This document shows, one piece after another, positions 1 through 5,746 of a DNA stretch of 10,000 nucleotides. The notes under the pieces were generated by a model that was not told the DNA's origin, made no database searches, and saw nothing but the letters and a program-made list of their open reading frames with translations. The position numbers were made by a program, and so were the translations under genes. Every line of letters starts with the position of its first letter. Positions within the stretch are counted from its first letter, which is position 1. Origin of the DNA: Flavobacterium sp. (GTDB lineage Bacteria; Bacteroidota; Bacteroidia; Flavobacteriales; Flavobacteriaceae). Where the stretch lies: the NCBI RefSeq assembly GCF_020217025.1, contig NZ_JAIWOF010000029.1:1-10000 (forward strand), written 5' to 3'.

Positions 1-1414
1 AACTACGATAATTCGTTCCCAAACGAAGCGTTTCTTTGTCTTTGTTAGAAAACGGATTGTGTTTTTTATCTTCTTTCGCCAAATCGATAAATTGTTCGGC
101 TTTTCCGCCGCGCCAACGGTAAATCGCTTGTTTTGGATCGCCCACCAACATCAAAGTGCCTTGCTGACCAAAATCATCTTGTCCTGAAAGCGCGTTATCG
201 ATTAACGGAATCAAATTTTGCCATTGCATCACTGAAGTATCCTGAAATTCATCAATAAAATAATGACGGTATTTTTCACCCAAACGCTCATAAATAAAAG
301 GCGCCGGCTGATTTTGTATCTCGTTATGAATAATTTTATTGAAATCGGAAATCGAAACTAAATTTTGCTCTTCCTGAATTTGTTTGAATTCTTGATAAAT
401 CGTGTTTAATAACGATAATGGATTCAAATTTTGCAGAAAAGCTTCGTACATTGAAATTTTTCCAACTTTTTCATTGATTGTTAACACCGAAGCTAAAATT
501 TCGGAAGCCTTTTCATCAATAAAATCTTTATCGGATTGTAGAACAGTTTTAGAATAACCACTTTCTGAACCATCTAAATATTTGATTACAGTTTCATTAA
601 TCGCAATTTTATCATCAACAATTTTCTCTAAAAAATTAGGAACCAAACTTCTGTAAAACGATTTTCTTGAAACGCCATTTCCATCAATCGAATCCAAAAC
701 ACTTTGAGCAATTGCTTTACAATCGATTTTTAACTGTTTGATTTCATCTTGTAACTTCTTTTTTACGACTCCGAAATCATCTATGCTTTTTTCAGACAAT
801 TCTTTGATTTCTTCCGAATTGTTTTCGTTGGTAATCAATTGGGCCACCTTTAATAATTCGGCCGAAATATCCCAGTTTTTATCGTCGTCGGTTTTCTCTT
901 TTGAAAATTCGATGAGTAATTTGGTTAAACTTACATCATCCCCCGCTTTGGAAATCACTAAATCAATCGCTTCTTGTAATAAGGAATCGGTTTCCAGCGA
1001 CACTTCAAAATTCGATGGCAAATTCAAATCTTGGGCAAACGTTCGGATGACTTTGTGCGTGAATTTATCAATTGTAGAAATATCAAACGCAGCATAATTG
1101 TGAATGATATTTTTGATGATAGCTTTCGATTTATCTTTTAAAGTAGCGATACTTAATTTGGTTTCCGAAGCAACATCTTTTAGCAATTCCATCGCTTTTT
1201 CCGAAGTATTATCCAATGAAAATTGATACAAACTCGAAACGATTCGGGTTTTCATTTCTTCTACCGCTTTGTTGGTAAAGGTAATGGCAAGAATTTTTCG
1301 ATACGCATCATCATTCGTCGCCAAGAAAAGAATTTTTAGATATTCTTTTGTTAGCGTGTAAGTTTTTCCGGAGCCAGCCGAAGCGTCGTATATGGCAAAA
1401 GCGGTTGTATTCAA
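1..1414 (-). CDS. RecB/AddA-like UvrD-family helicase, N-terminal part (truncated by window edge)
   Basis: This encodes 471 residues of an ATP-dependent superfamily 1 DNA helicase of the kind that processes double-strand breaks for recombination; the C-terminal part lies left of the window. Walker A is ASAGSGKT (residues 11-18), motif Ia is ITFTNKAVEEM (44-54), motif II is DEFQDT (388-393), motif III is GDPKQAIYRWRGG (425 onward), and TNYRS sits at the cut edge. About 330 residues separate motifs Ia and II, a large 1B insertion as in RecB and AddA rather than the compact UvrD/PcrA. The frame is open back to a stop at about 1473 and has no ATG, so I chose the TTG at 1414, which places Walker A at the usual distance from the N terminus. 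Any C-terminal nuclease domain would lie outside the window, so RecB-like versus AddA-like is unresolved. The gene diverges from sod. Confidence 0.9.
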   Translation of the reverse strand, partial: MNTTAFAIYDASAGSGKTYTLTKEYLKILFLATNDDAYRKILAITFTNKAVEEMKTRIVSSLYQFSLDNTSEKAMELLKDVASETKLSIATLKDKSKAIIKNIIHNYAAFDISTIDKFTHKVIRTFAQDLNLPSNFEVSLETDSLLQEAIDLVISKAGDDVSLTKLLIEFSKEKTDDDKNWDISAELLKVAQLITNENNSEEIKELSEKSIDDFGVVKKKLQDEIKQLKIDCKAIAQSVLDSIDGNGVSRKSFYRSLVPNFLEKIVDDKIAINETVIKYLDGSESGYSKTVLQSDKDFIDEKASEILASVLTINEKVGKISMYEAFLQNLNPLSLLNTIYQEFKQIQEEQNLVSISDFNKIIHNEIQNQPAPFIYERLGEKYRHYFIDEFQDTSVMQWQNLIPLIDNALSGQDDFGQQGTLMLVGDPKQAIYRWRGGKAEQFIDLAKEDKKHNPFSNKDKETLRLGTNYRS

Positions 1415-1458
1415 TGTTATATTTATCTTACTAATAGTGGTATAAAAACTATCTATTT

Positions 1459-1487
1459 TTGAATCCGAAGTTTAATTTGTAAATTTG
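1459..1487 (+). promoter_or_regulatory. Bacteroidota-type promoter for superoxide dismutase
   Basis: A TTG at 1459-1461 is followed after 18 bp by TAAATTTG at 1480-1487. This matches the Bacteroidota primary sigma pattern TTG-N(17-23)-TAnnTTTG. It would start transcription roughly 30 bases before the ATG at 1521. The spacing equals that of the acpP promoter in this window. No matching element was seen for the divergent helicase gene. Confidence 0.65.
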
Positions 1488-1520
1488 GTGAAAATATTAT
1501 TAATCTAAAAATTAAATATC

Positions 1521-2126
1521 ATGGCTTTTGAATTACCACAATTACCTTATGCATACGATGCATTAGAACCACATATTGACGCTAGAACAATGGAAATTCA
1601 CCATTCTAAGCACCACAATGCATATGTTACTAACTTAAACGCAGCTATTGCTGGAACTGATTTAGAAGGAAAATCTATTGAAGATATCATGAAAAATCTT
1701 GACATGAACAACATGCCAGTTCGTAACAATGGTGGTGGACATTACAACCACACTATGTTTTGGGAAATTATGTCGCCAAACGGTGGAGGTTTACCAACAG
1801 GTGAATTAGCAACTGCTATTGACGCTGCTTTTGGTTCATTTGACGCATTTAAAGCTGAATTTTCTAAAGCGGGAGCTACTCGTTTTGGTTCAGGATGGGC
1901 TTGGTTATGTGTGAAAGATGGAAAATTAGAAGTTTGTTCTACTCCAAATCAAGACAACCCATTAATGCCAGGTGTGGCTTGTGGTGGACAACCAATCTTA
2001 GGAATGGATGTTTGGGAACACGCTTATTACTTACACTATCAAAACCGTCGTCCTGATTATATGGAAGCGTTTTTTAATGTAATTAACTGGACTGAAGTTG
2101 CAAAACGTTTTGCTGCAGCAAAATAA
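1521..2126 (+). CDS. sodA: Superoxide dismutase, Mn-type (Fe/Mn family)
   Basis: This 201-residue cytoplasmic enzyme converts superoxide to hydrogen peroxide and oxygen. The four metal ligands are His27, His77, Asp163 and His167, the last two in the family signature DVWEHAYY. The metal-discriminating positions look Mn-type: Gly73 lies four residues before His77, and Gln144 occurs in NQDNPLM, as in E. coli SodA, whereas Fe enzymes carry their glutamine near the second ligand and an alanine here. A cambialistic enzyme cannot be excluded from sequence. There is no signal peptide and the length is normal. The start is preceded by A/T-rich sequence without a Shine-Dalgarno motif. The gene has its own promoter and a terminator right after the stop, so it appears monocistronic. 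Confidence 0.95.
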   Translation: MAFELPQLPYAYDALEPHIDARTMEIHHSKHHNAYVTNLNAAIAGTDLEGKSIEDIMKNLDMNNMPVRNNGGGHYNHTMFWEIMSPNGGGLPTGELATAIDAAFGSFDAFKAEFSKAGATRFGSGWAWLCVKDGKLEVCSTPNQDNPLMPGVACGGQPILGMDVWEHAYYLHYQNRRPDYMEAFFNVINWTEVAKRFAAAK

Positions 2127-2144
2127 TTTAAAACAAACAAAATT

Positions 2145-2180
2145 AAAAAAGGCGAAGATTTTTCAATCCTCGCCTTTTTT
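2145..2180 (+). terminator. Intrinsic terminator of sod
   Basis: The arms GGCGAAGATT (2151-2160) and AATCCTCGCC (2165-2174) pair with one A/C mismatch around a TTTC loop and are followed by six T. A run of A precedes the hairpin, so it could also act on the opposite strand. It lies 18 bases after the sod stop. Confidence 0.85.
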
Positions 2181-2200
2181 GTTACCAAGTTTATTAAAAT

Positions 2201-2224
2201 AAAAAAGGTGAAATTACTTTCACC
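2201..2224 (-). terminator. Terminator of small RNA copy 1
   Basis: The seven-base arms at 2207-2213 and 2218-2224 (GGTGAAA/TTTCACC) enclose a 4-nt loop. On the minus strand the hairpin is followed by six T (2206-2201). The plus side also ends in five T, so it may act in both directions. Confidence 0.7.
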
Positions 2225-2274
2225 CTTTTTGCCCCAAATCTACCATAAAACTTAACCTACTAATTTTCTGGTAG
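2201..2274 (-). ncRNA. Putative small RNA, copy 1
   Basis: The predicted RNA is about 74 nt. It opens with a hairpin: CTACCA pairs with TGGTAG, then a single G/A mismatch, then AAAA pairs with TTTT, enclosing the 13-nt loop UUAGUAGGUUAAG. A single-stranded linker with UUUGGGGC and AAAAAGGG leads into the terminator. The terminator stem (GGTGAAA with TTTCACC) differs in sequence from the other copies although the rest of the body is identical to copy 2, which argues for a selected RNA structure. The 5' end is inferred from the -7-like box at 2277-2284. Small-RNA families are known in Flavobacteria (for example the computationally defined Flavo-1 motif); whether this belongs to one I cannot tell. 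Confidence 0.65.
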
Positions 2275-2276
2275 AG

Positions 2277-2313
2277 CTAAAGTAGAACAGTAAAACGTAT
2301 GTGACGAAAAAAA
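2277..2313 (-). promoter_or_regulatory. Promoter-like elements of small RNA copy 1
   Basis: On the minus strand a CAACAATTTTTTT block ends at 2307, exactly 22 unconserved bases precede TACTTTAG (2284-2277), and the RNA body starts 2 bases later. TACTTTAG differs from the Bacteroidota -7 consensus TAnnTTTG at one position. Confidence 0.5.
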
Positions 2314-2411
2314 TTGTTGAATAACACAAAAACTCGATGAAATGCATTTTTGAAAAATAAAATAAGTTAATTTTTTACTTTTTCTAACAAATTCATTCAT
2401 TTTTGGGTAAT

Positions 2412-2434
2412 AAAAAAGGCACGCATTGCGTACC
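2412..2434 (-). terminator. Terminator of small RNA copy 2
   Basis: The seven-base arms at 2418-2424 and 2428-2434 (plus-strand GGCACGC/GCGTACC, one G-T pair) enclose a 3-nt loop. Six T follow on the minus strand. Confidence 0.7.
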
Positions 2435-2484
2435 CTTTTTGCCCCAAATCTACCATAAAACTTAACCTACTAATTTTCTGGTAG
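2412..2484 (-). ncRNA. Putative small RNA, copy 2
   Basis: The predicted RNA is about 73 nt. Its 35-nt hairpin and its linker are identical to copy 1, including the loop UUAGUAGGUUAAG. It ends in the hairpin GGTACGC-AAT-GCGTGCC followed by T. Upstream it carries its own copy of the promoter-like elements, so it is likely transcribed independently of the other two. The start is inferred from the position of TACTTTAG. Confidence 0.65.
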
Positions 2485-2486
2485 TA

Positions 2487-2523
2487 CTAAAGTACTTCAA
2501 GATAGTATGCTTGCATAAAAAAA
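2487..2523 (-). promoter_or_regulatory. Promoter-like elements of small RNA copy 2
   Basis: A seven-T run on the minus strand (2523-2517) is separated from TACTTTAG (2494-2487) by 22 bases. The spacer has the same length as in copies 1 and 3 but a different sequence. An AACAA motif precedes the T run as in the other copies. Confidence 0.5.
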
Positions 2524-2607
2524 TTGTTAAACGAAATAAAAAGTCGATGAAATGCACTTTTTTAATAAAATTTGCCCTTACCTTTTGTTAAAACGACAAT
2601 TTTAGAC

Positions 2608-2633
2608 AAAAAAAAAGGCACGCATTGCGTACC
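2608..2633 (-). terminator. Terminator of small RNA copy 3
   Basis: The arms at 2617-2623 and 2627-2633 enclose ATT. Nine consecutive T on the minus strand (2616-2608) make this the strongest-looking of the three terminators. Confidence 0.75.
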
Positions 2634-2682
2634 CTTTTTGCCCCAAATCTACCATAAACTTAACCTACTAATTTTCTGGTAG
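2608..2682 (-). ncRNA. Putative small RNA, copy 3
   Basis: The predicted RNA is about 75 nt, with the same hairpin, loop and linker as the other copies. One T is missing from the right arm (GTTTATGG instead of GTTTTATGG), which would leave a bulged A in the stem. The terminator stem is identical to copy 2 and is followed by nine T. This is the copy nearest the PurF-type gene; its upstream block begins at that gene's stop codon, so readthrough from it is possible. Confidence 0.65.
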
Positions 2683-2684
2683 TG

Positions 2685-2721
2685 CTAAAGTATGGCGAGA
2701 TTTTATATTACTATAAAAAAA
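2685..2721 (-). promoter_or_regulatory. Promoter-like elements of small RNA copy 3
   Basis: A seven-T run (2721-2715), a 22-base non-conserved spacer and TACTTTAG (2692-2685) repeat the layout of the other copies. The block upstream of the T run is nearly identical to that of copy 2 and reaches the stop codon of the PurF-type gene. Confidence 0.5.
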
Positions 2722-2758
2722 TTGTTAAACGAAATAAAAAGTCGATGAAACGCCTTTT

Positions 2759-4657
2759 TTAATAAGCGCGAGCATCTTTTCCTTCATAAAAATTCATAAA
2801 TGCACGATTTACTACACGATTTCCTCCATCTGTTGGATAATCTCCTGTGAAATACCAATCTCCTAAGTTTTTCGGACAAGCTTTATGCAAATCTTCCACC
2901 GTTTGGTAAATGATTTTTACTTCAGCTTTGGTGTCATCTGGCGTAAGCATTTCGGCAATTTTATCTGAGATTTCTTGATCGGTGAACGGCGCATAAATTT
3001 CTTTTACATAATTCACTACATCAGCATCACTAAAATCTTCTTGTGCTTTCGATTTTTGGTACACTTCTTCTACAATATGATATAAATTACGCTCTTTCAA
3101 CAATTCTAAGGCTGCTCTAAAGGCTACTAATCCTTCTAATTTCGCCATATCGATTCCGTAACAATCTGGATAACGAATTTGAGGTGCTGATGAAACTACA
3201 ACAATTTTCTTTGGATGCAAACGATCCATCATTTTAATGATACTTTGTTTTAAGGTAGTTCCTCGCACAATACTATCATCAATAATTACTAAATTATCCG
3301 TTGGTTTTACCACGCCATAAGTTACATCATAAACGTGTGCTACTAAATCATCACGACTGCTATCTTCAGTAATAAACGTTCTTAATTTAGCATCTTTAAT
3401 CGCGATTTTTTCGGTTCTGATTTTTACTGAAAGTAATTCTTTCAAAGTATCTTCTGTCAACGTATCTTTTTGCTCGATAATTGCTTTAGCTTTTCTTTGA
3501 TTCAAGAAATCTTGAGCCGCTTCTGACATTCCGTAAAAAGAAGTTTCTGCTGTATTTGGGATAAAAGAGAAAACTGTATTATCGGTATCGTTATCGATGG
3601 CTTTTAAAACACTTGGGAAGATTAATTTCCCTAATTCTTTACGCTCTCTGTAAATTTCAGCATCGCTTCCACGAGAAAAATAAATACGTTCAAACGAACA
3701 TGCTTTTTTGATTAACGGCGTTCTCACTTCCTGAACTGAAACATTTCCGTTTTTCTTGATGATGATAGCACTTCCAGGAGTTAATTCTTGAACTTTTTCG
3801 AAAGGCACATTGAAAACCGTTTGAATCACCGGACGTTCTGAAGCGACCACTACAATTTCATCATCTTCATAGAAATACGCAGGACGAATTCCGGCAGGAT
3901 CGCGCAAAACAAACGAATCACCATGACCGAAAAGTCCAGCCATTGCGTAACCTCCATCGAAATTACGAGAAGCACGTTCTAAAATGCGTTGTACATTTAA
4001 TCGTTCTCCGATAATTGGCGAAGCTTCTTGCTTAGAATACCCTTCGTGTTTGCATTGTTTGTATAATTCGGTAACCTCATCATCTAAGAAATGTCCAATT
4101 TTTTCCATTACGGTAACGGTATCGGCCATTTGTTTTGGATGTTGTCCTAAATCAATTAAGTTTTGAAACAACTCCTTTACGTTTGTCATATTGAAATTTC
4201 CGGCAACAATTAAATTACGGTGCATCCAATTGTTTTGACGTAAAAATGGGTGAACACTTTCGATGCTATTTTTACCGAAAGTTCCATAACGAACGTGACC
4301 TAAAAACACTTCTCCTAAATACGGAATATTTTGTTTTTGAAGCGCCACATTGTTTTGATATTCTGGATGTTCTTCTAACTCGCGACTGATTCTGTCGTTA
4401 ATTTGAGCGAAAATATCCTTTATAGGTTGTGGGTCGTTTGAACGAATACGGCTGATGTATCTTTCACCTGGATTTACATCCAATTTAATACTTGCTAAAC
4501 CAGCTCCGTCTTGACCGCGGTTGTGTTGCTTTTCCATTAGTAAGTACATTTTTTGTACTCCATAAAAAGCGGTTCCGTATTTTTCTTTATAGAATTCTAA
4601 CGGTTTTTTTAATCGTAGTAATGCAATTCCACATTCGTGTTGTATAGCGTCACTCAT
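2759..4657 (-). CDS. purF: Long-form PurF-type amidophosphoribosyltransferase (class II glutamine amidotransferase fold)
   Basis: PurF makes 5-phosphoribosylamine from PRPP and glutamine, the committed step of purine synthesis. The N-terminal glutaminase half shows HECG with the predicted nucleophile Cys9 after a short propeptide ending in Glu, NRGQDGAG (46-53), GHVRYGT (120-126), GNFNMTN (153-159) and DPAGIRP (253-259). The phosphoribosyltransferase half shows CSFERIYFSRG (320-330), the PRPP loop VIIDDSIVRGTT (457-468) and YGIDMAKLEGLVAF (500-513). At 632 residues it is well over 100 longer than typical PurF (about 470-510). Extra segments lie near residues 60-115 and 160-220, and the C-terminal tail is long. 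All core motifs are present, so activity is likely, but it may be a paralog of a canonical purF elsewhere, so the symbol is provisional. A terminator separates it from the upstream kinase gene, and no clear promoter is visible. Confidence 0.85.
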   Translation of the reverse strand: MSDAIQHECGIALLRLKKPLEFYKEKYGTAFYGVQKMYLLMEKQHNRGQDGAGLASIKLDVNPGERYISRIRSNDPQPIKDIFAQINDRISRELEEHPEYQNNVALQKQNIPYLGEVFLGHVRYGTFGKNSIESVHPFLRQNNWMHRNLIVAGNFNMTNVKELFQNLIDLGQHPKQMADTVTVMEKIGHFLDDEVTELYKQCKHEGYSKQEASPIIGERLNVQRILERASRNFDGGYAMAGLFGHGDSFVLRDPAGIRPAYFYEDDEIVVVASERPVIQTVFNVPFEKVQELTPGSAIIIKKNGNVSVQEVRTPLIKKACSFERIYFSRGSDAEIYRERKELGKLIFPSVLKAIDNDTDNTVFSFIPNTAETSFYGMSEAAQDFLNQRKAKAIIEQKDTLTEDTLKELLSVKIRTEKIAIKDAKLRTFITEDSSRDDLVAHVYDVTYGVVKPTDNLVIIDDSIVRGTTLKQSIIKMMDRLHPKKIVVVSSAPQIRYPDCYGIDMAKLEGLVAFRAALELLKERNLYHIVEEVYQKSKAQEDFSDADVVNYVKEIYAPFTDQEISDKIAEMLTPDDTKAEVKIIYQTVEDLHKACPKNLGDWYFTGDYPTDGGNRVVNRAFMNFYEGKDARAY

Positions 4658-4659
4658 AA

Positions 4660-4685
4660 GTTGTTGTGTTGTTGTAGGTTGTTGT
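4660..4685 (-). promoter_or_regulatory. ACAACAAC-repeat leader of the PurF-type gene
   Basis: The plus strand has GTTGTTGT at 4660-4667, 4668-4675 and 4678-4685, so the mRNA leader carries three ACAACAAC units ending 2 bases before the ATG. Such CAA-rich sequence is expected to be unstructured and could help initiation in a phylum without Shine-Dalgarno dependence (inference). The segment AACCTAC (4680-4674) is complementary to the loop of the three small RNAs. Confidence 0.4.
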
Positions 4686-4706
4686 AATTCTTATTCTTTT
4701 TGAAAC

Positions 4707-4732
4707 AAAAAATGCCCCGAAATTTCGAGGCA
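4707..4732 (-). terminator. Intrinsic terminator between the kinase and PurF-type genes
   Basis: On the minus strand TGCCTCGAAA and TTTCGGGGCA (4732-4713) are fully complementary with one T-G pair, the central AAATTT forming the loop, and are followed by six T. It begins 5 bases after the kinase stop codon. Confidence 0.8.
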
Positions 4733-4737
4733 CGTTT

Positions 4738-5667
4738 TTATTCTTCTAATTCTATTTCAAATTGCGTTAAAGCTTTAAATTGTTGCAAACGCGAGTTTAC
4801 TTCTTTTCTATCTAAAGTTTCCATTCTTTCTGTTCCAAATTTCTCCACACAGAAAGAAGCTAAGTTTGAACCGTAAATGATAGCGTTTTTCAAATTGCCA
4901 AACGAAATATTTTCTGATTGTGCAATGTAACCTGCAAAACCTCCTGCGAATGTATCACCAGCTCCTGTTGGATCAAACACTTCTTCTAATGGTAATGCTG
5001 GAGCAAAGAATACGTCTTTGTTGTGGAACAATAACGCTCCGTGCTCTCCTTTTTTGATTACCACATATTTTGGTCCCATTGTATGGATTTTAGCAGCTGC
5101 TTTTACCAAAGAATATTCTCCTGATAACTGACGTGCTTCTTCATCGTTGATAGTAATAACGTCTACACGTTTAATCACGTCTAATAATTCTGGTAAGGCA
5201 CAATCCATCCAAAAGTTCATCGTATCTAAAACGACTAATTTTGGTTGTTCCGTCATTTGGTTTAAAACGCCTGATTGCACTATTGGGTGTAAGTTTCCTA
5301 ATAAAACTACATCCGAATTTTTATACGCTTGTGGCACAACTGGATTAAAATCCGCCAAAACGTTTAATTCAGTAACTAAAGTATCTCGAGAATTTAAGTC
5401 GTTGTGGTATTTTCCACTCCAAAAGAAAGTTTTTCCTCCTTTTACGATTTCGATTCCTTCGATATTTACTCCTTTATTTTCTAATAAATCTAAATATTCC
5501 TTTGGAAAATCTTCTCCAACCACAGAAACTACAGCTGCATCTACATTAAAAAAGTTAGACGCTAAACCAATGTAAGTCGCGGCTCCACCTAAAATTTTAT
5601 CCGTTTTTCCGAAAGGTGTTTCAATAGCATCAAAAGCTACTGTTCCTACTATTAATAGTTTGTTCAT
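4738..5667 (-). CDS. PfkB/ribokinase-family sugar or nucleoside kinase
   Basis: This 309-residue cytoplasmic protein has the ribokinase fold and should phosphorylate a sugar or nucleoside from ATP. The family's N-terminal glycine motif is GGAATYIGLAS (27-37). NDEEAR (174-179) and IKKGEHGAL (204-212) belong to the nucleotide side. The C-terminal signature DPTGAGDTFAGGF (232-244) supplies the catalytic base Asp238 and the anion hole. Length is normal and an ATG start fits. The substrate cannot be read from sequence. Adenosine kinase, ribokinase and 2-keto-3-deoxygluconate kinase are all possible, and the purine genes on either side make a nucleoside or ribose substrate an attractive guess only. 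It is followed by a terminator and preceded by a TATCTTTG -7 box, so it may be transcribed alone. Confidence 0.85.
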   Translation of the reverse strand: MNKLLIVGTVAFDAIETPFGKTDKILGGAATYIGLASNFFNVDAAVVSVVGEDFPKEYLDLLENKGVNIEGIEIVKGGKTFFWSGKYHNDLNSRDTLVTELNVLADFNPVVPQAYKNSDVVLLGNLHPIVQSGVLNQMTEQPKLVVLDTMNFWMDCALPELLDVIKRVDVITINDEEARQLSGEYSLVKAAAKIHTMGPKYVVIKKGEHGALLFHNKDVFFAPALPLEEVFDPTGAGDTFAGGFAGYIAQSENISFGNLKNAIIYGSNLASFCVEKFGTERMETLDRKEVNSRLQQFKALTQFEIELEE

Positions 5668-5690
5668 TAAATTAAATTTGAAATAAGGTG

Positions 5691-5698
5691 CAAAGATA
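5691..5698 (-). promoter_or_regulatory. -7 promoter box of the kinase gene
   Basis: The minus strand reads TATCTTTG, a full match to TAnnTTTG, 23 bases before the ATG. No TTG sits at the expected distance upstream (only a TTTTA-like stretch), so the -33 element is weak or absent. Confidence 0.45.
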
Positions 5699-5713
5699 AG
5701 TTTTTGTTTAGAA

Positions 5714-5740
5714 GTTTAAAAGTTTATGTGTTTAAAAGTT
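5714..5740. repeat. Direct repeat GTTTAAAAGTT (two copies, 16-bp period)
   Basis: GTTTAAAAGTT occurs at 5714-5724 and 5730-5740 in the 79-bp gap between the RNase H and kinase genes, just upstream of the kinase -7 box. It may be simple A/T-rich drift or a binding site; nothing else supports a function. Confidence 0.4.
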
Positions 5741-5746
5741 AATACA

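Larger units (their letters stand above)
2201..2760 (-). repeat. Three tandem copies of a small-RNA transcription unit
   Basis: This gene-free stretch between the convergent sod and PurF-type genes is almost filled by three directly repeated units at about 2201-2352, 2412-2563 and 2608-2760. The shared CTGGTAG anchor (plus strand) recurs at 2268, 2478 and 2676, giving spacings of 210 and 198 bp. Read on the minus strand, each unit has an A/T-rich upstream block with a small dyad, a seven-T run, 22 non-conserved bases, TACTTTAG, a conserved body with a long hairpin, and a terminator hairpin with a T run. Copies 2 and 3 are closer to each other than to copy 1. I saw no convincing protein-coding frame. 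The short stretches 2353-2411 and 2564-2607 between units hold nothing recognisable. Unit boundaries are my estimate. Confidence 0.8.

Noticed and set aside
738..1097. Plus-strand open frame of 119 codons
   Set aside because: It lies wholly antisense to the helicase frame, is rich in Ser and Phe as expected from a mirrored frame, and resembles no protein.
1521..2126. Fe-type superoxide dismutase (sodB)
   Set aside because: Gly73 and Gln144 occupy the positions characteristic of Mn enzymes; Fe enzymes have the glutamine near the second His ligand instead.
2231..2313. Small RNAs transcribed from the plus strand
   Set aside because: On the plus strand the conserved body follows a terminator-like hairpin and has no hairpin plus T run after it, whereas the minus strand gives a coherent promoter-body-terminator order in all three copies.
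2201..2760. CRISPR-like array
   Set aside because: Only three units with roughly 200-bp spacing, and the conserved part is far longer than a CRISPR repeat and contains a promoter-hairpin-terminator layout. No cas genes are present.
3984..4166. Plus-strand open frame of 60 codons
   Set aside because: It is antisense to the PurF-type gene, with no start context or family resemblance.
5147..5575. Plus-strand open frame of 142 codons
   Set aside because: It is antisense to the PfkB kinase, whose motifs clearly identify the coding strand.
5714..5740. Operator for the kinase gene
   Set aside because: GTTTAAAAGTT repeats are A/T-rich and of a kind common by drift in such genomes, so they are recorded only as a repeat.
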